A DNA stretch of 10,952 bases from Alphaproteobacteria bacterium (GTDB lineage Bacteria > Pseudomonadota > Alphaproteobacteria > Sphingomonadales > Sphingomonadaceae). How positions within the stretch are numbered: the stretch's first letter is position 1; the number at the start of each line of letters is the position of its first letter. The notes beneath the pieces are model-generated. The model made no database searches. It was not told the origin of the DNA and was given only the letters and a program-made list of their open reading frames with translations. The DNA is taken from contig JAENVZ010000203.1 in NCBI GenBank assembly GCA_016650315.1, forward strand, positions 1-10,952, in the 5' to 3' direction. Shown here in pieces: positions 1 to 6,622 of this stretch. The position numbers were made by a program, and so were the translations under genes.

Positions 1-57
1 GGCAAGGGCGGCTATTGGGAGGACAGGGCCGGATATGAATGGTATGCAGGCATTTGA
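1..57 (+). CDS. C-terminal end of an unidentified upstream reading frame (partial)
   Basis: Frame 1 is open from the first base through 18 codons (GKGGYWEDRAGYEWYAGI) to a TGA at 55-57, which leaves 32 bp before cfa on the same strand. The peptide is rich in Gly, Trp and Tyr and could be the tail of a real protein co-transcribed with cfa. It is too short to assign to a family, and an 18-codon opening can occur by chance in GC-rich DNA. The call rests only on its position and its natural ending before the cfa ribosome-binding region. Confidence 0.35.
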   Translation, partial: GKGGYWEDRAGYEWYAGI

Positions 58-89
58 ACGGCCATTTCATATGGAGATAGTCCCAGCCC

Positions 90-1328
90 ATGAGTTTGTT
101 TGACATTTTCCTTCGCCGCGTCATCCTCAACGGGACGCTCACCGTCGTCGATTACAAGGGAAAATCACAAAGTTTCGGCACCCCCGCACCGGACCATCCT
201 GATGTCACCATCCGCATGAACGACAGTGGCGCTGCTGGCGCCATCGTCCGCAACCCGGCTCTGGGTGCTGGCGAAGGCTATGTGAATGGACGTTTTTCCG
301 TTGATGGCGACGACATCATGGGTCTGGTCGAACTGGTACAGGCCAATACCCGCTGGGAAAGCGGTCGCCCGATGGAACGGCCGAACATCGTAAAGGAATC
401 TGCACGCGCTCTCATCGGCAAGCTCGACCGTATCAACCAGCGCGCCCGATCCAAGGCCAATGTCGCGCATCATTACGACCTGAGCGGGCGGCTATACGAA
501 CTGTTTCTGGATATGGACCGGCAATATAGCTGCGCCTATTTCACCGATCCGGCCAATAGTCTGGATCAGGCGCAAGAGGAAAAGAAAGCCCATATCGCCG
601 CAAAGCTGGCGCTGAAACCCGGTCAGCAGGTGCTCGACATCGGGTGCGGCTGGGGCGGCATGGCGTTGTACCTCCACGAAAAATGCGGCGTCGATGTGCT
701 GGGTATCACCCTGTCGGAAGAACAGTTGAAAGTGGCACAGCAACGTGCCGAAGCGGCGGGCGTCGCCGATCATGTGAAGTTCGAACTGATCGACTATCGG
801 GATGTTGCAGGCCGTTTCGACCGGATCGTGTCGGTCGGCATGTTCGAACATGTCGGCACATCGCATTACAACGAGTTTTTCAGGCATTGCCACAATTTGC
901 TGACCAATGACGGGGTGATGCTGCTCCATACCATCGGACGGCTGGATGAGCCGGGCGTGACCGATGCATGGACGCGCAAATATATCTTCCCCGGCGGCTA
1001 TTGCCCATCGCTCAGCGAAATCGCGGCGGCAAGCGAACCCAACAAGCTGATGGTGTCGGATGTAGAGGTTCTGCGTCTCCATTACGCGATGACGATCCAC
1101 CAATGGTATGCGCGTGTAGAGGCCAACAGGTATGAAATCGTCAAGCTGTATGACGAACGTTTTTACCGGATGTGGAAATTCTATCTGGCGGGCGCCGCCA
1201 CCGCGTTCGAACATGGCAACATGGTTGTGTATCAAATTCAATATCTGCGCGACCGACGCGCGCTGCCCATAACCCGCGATTATATGGCATCTTCGGAAAG
1301 CCGGTTACGCGCCAGCACCGCATTATAA
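90..1328 (+). CDS. cfa: Cyclopropane-fatty-acyl-phospholipid synthase
   Basis: This 412-residue enzyme transfers a methylene group from S-adenosylmethionine to the cis double bond of membrane phospholipid acyl chains, working at the cytoplasmic face of the membrane. The N-terminal ~110 residues form the lipid-associated domain. The methyltransferase core carries VLDIGCGWGG at 181-190 (SAM binding). Counterparts of the E. coli active-site residues are visible: Cys148 in YSCAYF, Glu253-His254 in MFEHVG, His280 in HTIG and Tyr332 in HYAMTIHQWY. Length is normal for the family. The ATG at 90 gives the usual N-terminus (MSLFDIFLRR...GTLTVVD); a GGAG lies about 12 nt upstream, a rather long spacing. 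The last 49 bp overlap the 3' end of the convergent CYTH gene. Family assignment is secure. A preference for phospholipid or betaine lipid chains cannot be read from the sequence. Confidence 0.95.
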   Translation: MSLFDIFLRRVILNGTLTVVDYKGKSQSFGTPAPDHPDVTIRMNDSGAAGAIVRNPALGAGEGYVNGRFSVDGDDIMGLVELVQANTRWESGRPMERPNIVKESARALIGKLDRINQRARSKANVAHHYDLSGRLYELFLDMDRQYSCAYFTDPANSLDQAQEEKKAHIAAKLALKPGQQVLDIGCGWGGMALYLHEKCGVDVLGITLSEEQLKVAQQRAEAAGVADHVKFELIDYRDVAGRFDRIVSVGMFEHVGTSHYNEFFRHCHNLLTNDGVMLLHTIGRLDEPGVTDAWTRKYIFPGGYCPSLSEIAAASEPNKLMVSDVEVLRLHYAMTIHQWYARVEANRYEIVKLYDERFYRMWKFYLAGAATAFEHGNMVVYQIQYLRDRRALPITRDYMASSESRLRASTAL

Positions 1329-1753
1329 TAGCGCGCGTCGCCCGTCACTTCCCGCCCGATCCATGACGGCAATGGCACATCGCGCGCGGCATCGCCAACT
1401 TCGACCTCCGCCAGCACAAGTCCCTCGTGCGCGCCGCGAAATGCATCAATTTCCCAAACAAGGCCGTCACGCAGGATCACCGTACGCGTTTTTTCGATCA
1501 GGCTCCCTGTGCGCAGCGCCAGCATCGCCTGCGCATCGGCCAGCGGAATCGCATATTCATATTCGTCCCGGACCAATCCCGGCGCACCGGCCTTGACCGT
1601 CAATGCTGCCCTTGCGCCATCTATGATCCTCACCCGCACCTGCACGCCTTCTCCGATGGCCAGATAGGCCTGGACAATATCGATCCGCGTACCTGCATCG
1701 CGGCGCCATTCATTCCCGGTAACCAGATATTTGCGCTCTATTTCCTGTGCCAT
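1280..1753 (-). CDS. CYTH domain protein (triphosphate tunnel metalloenzyme family)
   Basis: A 157-residue single-domain CYTH protein. The family folds into a beta-tunnel that binds triphosphate compounds with divalent metal; bacterial members are often inorganic triphosphatases. The defining ExExK motif is E4-I-E-R-K8. Tunnel-lining charged residues follow in the expected order: R40/R42, K54, E64/E66, K88/R90, E101/D103 and E116/E118. The frame stays open 26 codons further upstream, but ATG 1753 puts MAQEIERKYL at the N-terminus as in relatives and has a purine-rich GGAGAAGGATGAGG stretch ahead of it. It starts 7 nt after the CHAD stop codon, so the two are almost surely one operon and probably act together. 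The 3' end overlaps cfa tail-to-tail by 49 bp. The substrate (tripolyphosphate, thiamine triphosphate or a nucleotide) cannot be told from sequence. Confidence 0.9.
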   Translation of the reverse strand: MAQEIERKYLVTGNEWRRDAGTRIDIVQAYLAIGEGVQVRVRIIDGARAALTVKAGAPGLVRDEYEYAIPLADAQAMLALRTGSLIEKTRTVILRDGLVWEIDAFRGAHEGLVLAEVEVGDAARDVPLPSWIGREVTGDARYYNAVLARNRLSEDAI

Positions 1754-1760
1754 AGCGGCC

Positions 1761-2684
1761 TCATCCTTCTCCGCGCCACAATGTCCAATAGGCGCTCCAC
1801 CGCGACACAAGCGCCTCTGGCCTTTCTGCATACAGCAATGCGCCCTGATGGAATATCGTCTTCGTTATGTCCCGCTCACGATTGGCAACCAGCTTCATGA
1901 CGTGACGGACGGCGTCCCGATCGCCGTAATGGTCGGGTCGTTCCTTCAATGTCTGCCGCAGCACCGCCAGATCATGATGGTCGCCCAGACGTTCCCCCAG
2001 AACGTTCGCCGCCTCGATATGCGCCTCCATCGGGCCGGTCCAGATGCCGCGCAACAGCCGGGCGTGATACCAGTGATATTTCACCTGCTTGCGCCATTCA
2101 TGCATGGTGTCAGCACAAGGGTCCTTGCGCGCCGCCGCCATCGCCTTGCGTCCACGCTTCAGTGTGGACCGCAGGCCCTTGGCAAAGGCGTCGAAACCTT
2201 TGCCAGGAACGCGCCAATCCTGCACCCGGTCGCGCGCCTTGACACAGGCATGCCGAAAATGGGCGAGTTTTTCTGGCAGCGCTCCATCATCGGCGACAAT
2301 ATGCCTGTCCCGCATCAATTGCGCCCGGATGGCAGCGACGGCCATGCGATCCTCCTCCCTGCGACAGTGCGCGCTGACAAGGTCGCAGGTCTCAATCAGC
2401 ACATCACAATCGCGCACCCCGGCAAGCGTTCCGGCCAACTCACGAAAGGCGGCGTTTTCATTGGCGTAGTCCGCAAATTCTGTCTTCACCAAACCGACCA
2501 GCGCCCGCACTTTTTTGCATCGCTTACGGACATCATGAACGATGTCTTTCTGGCTGAGCGCGCCCCTGTCGATTTCTGCAATGGCAGCGTCGATCTGGCT
2601 CAACGCAACGCGCCGGATCGCAGCCTCCGCGCTCATGTCGTCGGCCTTGAAACGATAGGCCCTGTCCGTCCTCTTGCCGTTCAT
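1761..2684 (-). CDS. CHAD domain protein (polyphosphate-binding)
   Basis: A 307-residue helical protein with the histidine and lysine/arginine pattern of CHAD (conserved histidine alpha-helical domain). The two pseudo-repeats are clear. The first has H50-DVRKRCKKVR60 followed by VRDCDVL near 90-96. The second has H195-EWRKQVKYHWYHARLL near 195-211 followed by LGDHHDLAVL near 233-242. CHAD proteins are known to bind inorganic polyphosphate through this basic surface, and many are fused to or encoded beside CYTH domains. The ATG at 2684 is preferred over a GTG at 2690 because AAAGGG is then correctly spaced (about 7 nt). It is first gene of the CHAD-CYTH operon; a perfect inverted repeat sits in its leader. 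No signal peptide or membrane segment is seen, so it is probably cytoplasmic. The precise role is inferred from family only. Confidence 0.9.
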   Translation of the reverse strand: MNGKRTDRAYRFKADDMSAEAAIRRVALSQIDAAIAEIDRGALSQKDIVHDVRKRCKKVRALVGLVKTEFADYANENAAFRELAGTLAGVRDCDVLIETCDLVSAHCRREEDRMAVAAIRAQLMRDRHIVADDGALPEKLAHFRHACVKARDRVQDWRVPGKGFDAFAKGLRSTLKRGRKAMAAARKDPCADTMHEWRKQVKYHWYHARLLRGIWTGPMEAHIEAANVLGERLGDHHDLAVLRQTLKERPDHYGDRDAVRHVMKLVANRERDITKTIFHQGALLYAERPEALVSRWSAYWTLWRGEG

Positions 2685-2700
2685 TTCCACGCCCTTTCAC

Positions 2701-2724
2701 AGTCGGTGTCCTGTCACACCGACT
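2701..2724. promoter_or_regulatory. Perfect 9-bp inverted repeat in the CHAD leader
   Basis: AGTCGGTGT at 2701-2709 and ACACCGACT at 2716-2724 are exact reverse complements separated by six bases. The repeat ends 16 nt before the CHAD start codon, just upstream of its AAAGGG ribosome-binding site. No T-run follows on either strand, so it is not a terminator. It could be a repressor operator (9+6+9 dyad) or an mRNA hairpin that affects translation of CHAD. The symmetry is directly seen; the function is not known. Confidence 0.5.
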
Positions 2725-2780
2725 CCTGTGCAATGACAATACAGCTTAGGCCTGATACTATAGCTTCGCAAAACGAGAAG

Positions 2781-2798
2781 GGCGAGGCGCTCCTCGCC
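2781..2798 (-). terminator. Likely intrinsic terminator of the acyltransferase gene
   Basis: GGCGAGG at 2781-2787 and CCTCGCC at 2792-2798 form a perfect 7-bp GC-rich stem with a 4-base loop, beginning 6 bp after the acyltransferase stop codon. On the minus strand the stem is followed by CTTCTCGTTTT, a pyrimidine-rich but interrupted tail, so termination may be partial. It separates the acyltransferase from the CHAD-CYTH operon downstream on the same strand. Confidence 0.6.
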
Positions 2799-2804
2799 GA
2801 ATAA

Positions 2805-3836
2805 TCAAGCCGCAGGAGCAGGATCGCCGGGGATGCGCGAACGATGCTTCCACCATGACCGGATGGCGCGATTGGCCGGTTCCTCGATATAGTGGTTTAT
2901 CAGCACCGCCAACAGCAACGCACTCGCCAGCGCCACGACAAAGCCATAGCCGGGTGCAATGCCTGTTGCATCCGCCTTCAACATGATGACGAAGCCGATA
3001 TGCTGGTGAACGAGGTAGAGCGGATAGGAAATCGTCCCCAGCCACAATAGCGGCCTCACGCACAAAAAGCGCATCCAGCCCGCCAGCAAGGCGTAAAACA
3101 GTGCCGCGAGCGCGCTCGCGATCAGAAACAGGGTGCGGCCATCGAGCAGATAGGCCGTCAAAAACAGGCAAGCCAGAACGGGTCCTTGCTGCCGCCATGT
3201 CCGCTGTCCAGACCAGACGCGATAGGCGATAATCCCGACCGCGAAAAAACAGACATAACGGAGCAGCAGCACCATGACGATGCGTTCCGGCATGTCCGGG
3301 ATCACCCACCAGAGCCATTTGATCGCCAACCAGGCCAGAAGCAGCCGTTCGACATGCCGCAACCCGAACACGAACCATAGGCCCACCATGCACATGTAAA
3401 AGGCGAGTTCAACCGTCAGCGTCCAGTACGCACCATCGACGGCGGGCAGGAGAGCGAAACCCTGAAACATCGTGAAGTTGGCGGCGACCGCTGAATACGG
3501 AATTTCCAGCACCTTCACATGCCCAAGATATTCGAACCCCAATGTCAGCAAAATCGCGGTCCAATATGCAGGATAGAGCCGCGCGATGCGCCCAACGACA
3601 AAGTCCGCCGCTGTCCTGATCTTCTCCAGAGTGAAGAAGATCGCAAATCCGGAAATGGCGAAGAACAGATAGACCCGGTAATTGCCGCCCGCAAAAGCGA
3701 ACGGCACATGCCGCGCTGTTGGAAACAGCTCGTGAAATCGCACGCTGTAATGAAAGATAACGACCGCGAGCGCCCCAAGTCCCCGAAGCGCGTCCAATTC
3801 CTGTAATCGCGCCTTGGGCCGTAACGCATTGGTCAT
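2805..3836 (-). CDS. Acyltransferase-3 family integral membrane protein
   Basis: A 343-residue protein made of about ten hydrophobic helices, typical of acyltransferase-3 (OafA/NodX type) enzymes, which move acetyl or other acyl groups onto surface glycans, lipids or glycosides across the inner membrane. The family signature is near the N-terminus: LQELDALRGLGALAVVIFHYS, with the essential His29 and an Arg at 18. Further hallmarks are FFAISGFAIFF, the loop VVGRIARLYPAYW, TLTVELAFY, ISYPLYLVHQHIG and the terminal EEPANR. ATG 3836 is chosen; a TTG at 3845 in the same frame is possible, and neither has a strong ribosome-binding site. No SGNH domain is attached. The gene is divergent from btaA across about 130 bp and is followed by a hairpin terminator, so it is probably a single-gene unit. 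The substrate is unknown; no glycan gene cluster is adjacent. Confidence 0.9.
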   Translation of the reverse strand: MTNALRPKARLQELDALRGLGALAVVIFHYSVRFHELFPTARHVPFAFAGGNYRVYLFFAISGFAIFFTLEKIRTAADFVVGRIARLYPAYWTAILLTLGFEYLGHVKVLEIPYSAVAANFTMFQGFALLPAVDGAYWTLTVELAFYMCMVGLWFVFGLRHVERLLLAWLAIKWLWWVIPDMPERIVMVLLLRYVCFFAVGIIAYRVWSGQRTWRQQGPVLACLFLTAYLLDGRTLFLIASALAALFYALLAGWMRFLCVRPLLWLGTISYPLYLVHQHIGFVIMLKADATGIAPGYGFVVALASALLLAVLINHYIEEPANRAIRSWWKHRSRIPGDPAPAA

Positions 3837-3882
3837 GATCGGCAAAATACCGAAAACCGGTTACTAATTGGGAAACAAGACA

Positions 3883-3922
3883 GCGTCTTTCATCTGTCGC
3901 AAAAATTTCACGCCGCCGTCAC
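3883..3922 (+). promoter_or_regulatory. Candidate PhoB box upstream of btaA
   Basis: Three 7-mers sit exactly 11 bp apart on the + strand: CTGTCGC (3894-3900), ATTTCAC (3905-3911) and CCGTCAC (3916-3922). They match the PhoB half-site CTGTCAY at 6, 5 and 6 of 7 positions. A weaker fourth unit (GCGTCTT, 3883-3889) keeps the same register. The spacer between the first two strong units is AAAA, as is usual for Pho boxes. The array ends 43 bp upstream of the btaA start. Known biology supports it: in Sinorhizobium, DGTS synthesis is induced by phosphate starvation through PhoB. No good -10 element is obvious downstream. Confidence 0.55.
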
Positions 3923-3965
3923 AGCCGCGCGCTAGCGCACGGCGACATCCTGACGGGGACTTACT

Positions 3966-5201
3966 ATGACACGGGCGCAGCGCAAACAGACAAACAAGGC
4001 CGTCGAACAAGCCGTGTTCCAGCATGGCCAACTCACAAAAAAGGGCCTGCTCGAACGCACATTCGCCTTTGCTTTCCGGGGTCTTGTCTATGCGCAGATC
4101 TGGGAAGATCCGCTGGTCGACATGGAAGCACTGGAAATCGATGCCGACAGCCACATCGTCACCATCGCCAGCGGTGGTTGCAACGTGCTCTCCTATTTGA
4201 CCGCCAATCCGCGCGCAATCACAGCGGTCGATCTCAATACCGCGCATGTGGCGCTGAACAAGCTCAAGCTGGCTGCCGCGCGGCACCTGCCCGACCATGT
4301 CCATTTCCACCGCTTTTTCGCGCAGGCCGGACAGCGCAGCAATATCAGCGCGTATCACGATCATGTCCGGCCGCATCTGGACGAGCTGACCCGCCGCTAT
4401 TGGGAATCGCGGGACCTGATCGGTCGTCGCCGGATCAATGCCTTTGCAAAAAACATCTACAAGCGCGGCCTACTGGGACACTTCATCGGCAGCGCGCATT
4501 TGCTGGCCAAGCTCTACCGGATTGATCCCGCCGAAATCCTTGCCGCGCAATCGCTGGAGGAACAGCGGATCATTTTCGAAACACGCCTCGCCCCGATCTT
4601 TGACAAGAAATTCGTGCGCTGGCTGACCGAACAGCCTGCCTCCCTCTTTGGTCTTGGCATCCCACCCGCCCAATATGTGGCGCTGGCAAGCGATGATCCT
4701 GAAGGCATCGCAAAGGTCCTGCGTACCCGGCTGGAAAAGCTGGCGTGCGATTTCGACGTCAAACAGAATTATTTCGCCTGGCAGGCCTTCGGCCGCAGCT
4801 ATGCCGATGCGCCCCAAGCGGCGCTTCCCCCCTATCTGGGGGATAGCCATCACGCCGCCATCGTCGATCGCGTCGACCGGGTCGATGTCCGGCACCAGAA
4901 TTTCGTCGACTATCTGCGGCAAAGCAACACTGTTTCGCTGGATCGCTATGTCCTGCTCGACGCGCAGGACTGGATGACCGACGCGCAGCTCACCGGCCTG
5001 TGGAGCGAGATTACCCGCACCGCCCGCCCCGGCGCACGCGTCATCTTTCGCACCGCCGCCGCGCCCAGCCTGCTGCCCGGCCGCATTCCCGAAGCACTGT
5101 TCGACCGGTGGCATTATGAGGCAGAACGGTCCGCCGATTACACCCGCCGTGACCGGTCCTCCATCTATGGCGGCTTCCATCTTTACGTGCTGAAGGGCTG
5201 A
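3966..5201 (+). CDS. btaA: S-adenosylmethionine:diacylglycerol 3-amino-3-carboxypropyltransferase (betaine lipid synthesis, first step)
   Basis: A 411-residue DUF3419 protein. BtaA transfers the 3-amino-3-carboxypropyl group of SAM to diacylglycerol, giving diacylglyceryl-homoserine, the precursor of the phosphorus-free betaine lipid DGTS. The family stretch VYAQIWEDPLVDMEAL is at 41-56. The glycine-rich SAM loop TIASGGCNVLSYL is at 66-78, followed by AVDLNTAHVALNKLK at 87-101. A C-terminal methyltransferase-like block (LLDAQDWM then RPGARVIFRTAA) is also typical. ATG 3966 is preceded by GGGGA at a workable distance. The next gene is btaB, which overlaps or abuts its stop codon; this is the classic bta operon of Rhodobacter and Sinorhizobium. 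The upstream Pho-box-like repeats suggest induction by phosphate limitation. The alternative, an undefined DUF3419 protein, is unlikely given the partner gene. Confidence 0.93.
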   Translation: MTRAQRKQTNKAVEQAVFQHGQLTKKGLLERTFAFAFRGLVYAQIWEDPLVDMEALEIDADSHIVTIASGGCNVLSYLTANPRAITAVDLNTAHVALNKLKLAAARHLPDHVHFHRFFAQAGQRSNISAYHDHVRPHLDELTRRYWESRDLIGRRRINAFAKNIYKRGLLGHFIGSAHLLAKLYRIDPAEILAAQSLEEQRIIFETRLAPIFDKKFVRWLTEQPASLFGLGIPPAQYVALASDDPEGIAKVLRTRLEKLACDFDVKQNYFAWQAFGRSYADAPQAALPPYLGDSHHAAIVDRVDRVDVRHQNFVDYLRQSNTVSLDRYVLLDAQDWMTDAQLTGLWSEITRTARPGARVIFRTAAAPSLLPGRIPEALFDRWHYEAERSADYTRRDRSSIYGGFHLYVLKG

Positions 5202-5203
5202 TG

Positions 5204-5872
5204 ATGGCCGGGACTATCTCCCATGCCGGTGATGCCGCTCACCATATGGACGGCATCTACCATTATCAGCGGCATATCTATGATTTGACGCGCAAATATT
5301 ACCTGCTCGGCCGTGACCGCCTGCTCAACGGGTTGGATGCACCTGTGGGTGGCAGCGTGCTGGAAGTCGGGTGCGGCACCGGGCGGAATCTGATCTGTGC
5401 GGCACGCACATGGCCCGGTGCGCGCCTTTATGGCATCGATATCAGTGCGGCCATGCTGGTGACGGCTACCGCTGCGATCCGGCGAAAGGGGCTTGAGGAA
5501 CGTATTGCAGTTCAACAGGGCGATGCCACCGATTTTATCCGCCATGCACCCTTTGGCCATGAAGGCTTCGACCGGATTTTCCTTTCCTACACACTATCGA
5601 TGATACCGGGCTGGCAACTGGCGCTGGAAGAAACCGCGCATGCATTGGGGCCGCACGGATCGCTGCACATCGTCGATTTCGGTCAGCAGGAATGCCTGCC
5701 TTCGGCCTTCCGTGCGTTACTCTTCGCCTGGCTGGCGAAGTTCGACGTCAGCCCGCGCGGCGACCTTTTGCCCGTGCTGGAGGATCTGGCGCAACGGCAT
5801 AGCCTGTCGCTTGATTTCACCCGGCTTCATCAGGGCTATGCCTGGGCGGCCATCTTGAAACGGACGGAATAA
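5204..5872 (+). CDS. btaB: Diacylglyceryl-homoserine N-methyltransferase (betaine lipid synthesis, second step)
   Basis: A 222-residue class I SAM-dependent methyltransferase. BtaB methylates the amino group of diacylglyceryl-homoserine three times, giving DGTS. The N-terminus MDGIYHYQRHIYDLTRKYYL (15-34) is characteristic of BtaB, followed by SAM motif I VLEVGCGTGRNL (52-63), the acidic motif LYGIDISAAML (75-85) and the motif-IV region FDRIFLSYTLSMIPGW. Two adjacent ATGs exist: the first (5201) overlaps the btaA TGA by one base, the second (5204) lies 2 bp after it and is better spaced from AAGGG. Either way it is translationally linked to btaA. No other function fits the pair as well. There is no terminator-like hairpin before the convergent rlmE gene, 36 bp away. 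Confidence 0.9.
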   Translation: MAGTISHAGDAAHHMDGIYHYQRHIYDLTRKYYLLGRDRLLNGLDAPVGGSVLEVGCGTGRNLICAARTWPGARLYGIDISAAMLVTATAAIRRKGLEERIAVQQGDATDFIRHAPFGHEGFDRIFLSYTLSMIPGWQLALEETAHALGPHGSLHIVDFGQQECLPSAFRALLFAWLAKFDVSPRGDLLPVLEDLAQRHSLSLDFTRLHQGYAWAAILKRTE

Positions 5873-5908
5873 TGCTGCGCCTGCGCACCAGGACATTCCT
5901 GCCTGCCT

Positions 5909-6607
5909 TCAACCGTCCGTCTCTTGATCTTGGTCACCCTGCTGCGCCCGCCCCTTAAACCCCTGCGCGATCACATACCATTCGCTACTGCCCTTGCGGC
6001 TGGCTGGCGGCTTGGCATGTTTGACCATGGTGAAATGTTTTTTGAGCACGACAAGCAGTTCCTGATCGGTCCCCCCGGCAAAAACCTTGGATACAAACGC
6101 CCCGCCCTTTTGCAGGTTTTCAATAGCAAAAAGCACCGCCGCCTCGACCAGTCCCATGGTGCGCAGATGATCGGTCCGGGGATGGCCCACCGTATTGGAC
6201 GCCATGTCGGACAGGACCAGATCAGGCTGGGCACCCAGCGCCTCGCACAGTATTTCCGGGGCCTTGTCGTCCATGAAATCCATCTGGAACAATGTGACTT
6301 CGGGAATAGGGTCGGTCGGCAACAGGTCGATGCCGACAACATGCGCCTTCGGGCTTAATTTCTTCACGACCTGCGCCCAGCCGCCCGGCGCGACGCCAAG
6401 GTCGACGACATGCCGCGCCTGCCGGATCAACTTGTATTTTTCGTCAAGTTCAATCAGCTTGTAGGCCGCACGGCTGCGATACCCCTCGGCCTTTGCCTTT
6501 TTCACATAGGGATCGTTCAATTGTCGCGCCAGCCAGCGGGTGGATTGCGCCGTCCGCCCCTTCGCCGTTTTCACGCGCACACGGCCAGCGCCGCCGCCCC
6601 TAGCCAT
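5909..6607 (-). CDS. rlmE: 23S rRNA (uridine-2552-2'-O)-methyltransferase RlmE (FtsJ/RrmJ)
   Basis: A 232-residue FtsJ-family methyltransferase that modifies U2552 in the A-loop of 23S rRNA late in 50S assembly. The SAM motif VVDLGVAPGGWAQVV is at 67-81. The K-D-K-E catalytic tetrad is complete: Lys50 in RAAYKLIELDEK, Asp134 in LVLSDMASN, Lys174 in FVSKVFAGG and Glu209 in GSSEWYVIA. The first ~30 residues are a basic Gly/Arg-rich arm of the kind seen in alphaproteobacterial RlmE. ATG 6607 has AAGGA about 8 nt upstream. It follows the ppx-like gene by 15 bp on the same strand, so they form a two-gene operon, a pairing I recall as common in sphingomonads and their relatives. It converges on btaB. 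Confidence 0.95.
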   Translation of the reverse strand: MARGGGAGRVRVKTAKGRTAQSTRWLARQLNDPYVKKAKAEGYRSRAAYKLIELDEKYKLIRQARHVVDLGVAPGGWAQVVKKLSPKAHVVGIDLLPTDPIPEVTLFQMDFMDDKAPEILCEALGAQPDLVLSDMASNTVGHPRTDHLRTMGLVEAAVLFAIENLQKGGAFVSKVFAGGTDQELLVVLKKHFTMVKHAKPPASRKGSSEWYVIAQGFKGRAQQGDQDQETDG

Positions 6608-6622
6608 TACACTGTATCCTTG

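Noticed and set aside
492..1241. A 249-codon open frame on the minus strand
   Set aside because: Antisense to cfa, whose SAM motif and active-site residues are intact. No domain is recognised in the minus-strand translation.
2711..2717. CTGTCAC upstream of CHAD as a Pho half-site
   Set aside because: No second half-site occurs 11 bp away in either direction, and the heptamer is largely part of the perfect inverted repeat.
1731..2804. A 357-codon open frame on the + strand
   Set aside because: It is the antisense of the CHAD gene. The minus-strand protein has the CHAD histidine/lysine pattern and a spaced ribosome-binding site; this frame has neither.
5860..5920. Inverted repeat ACGGACGG / CCGTCCGT across the btaB-rlmE junction as a bidirectional terminator
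   Set aside because: The arms are 8 bp and separated by 45 bases, lie within the ends of both coding regions, and have no T-tract. It may be chance.
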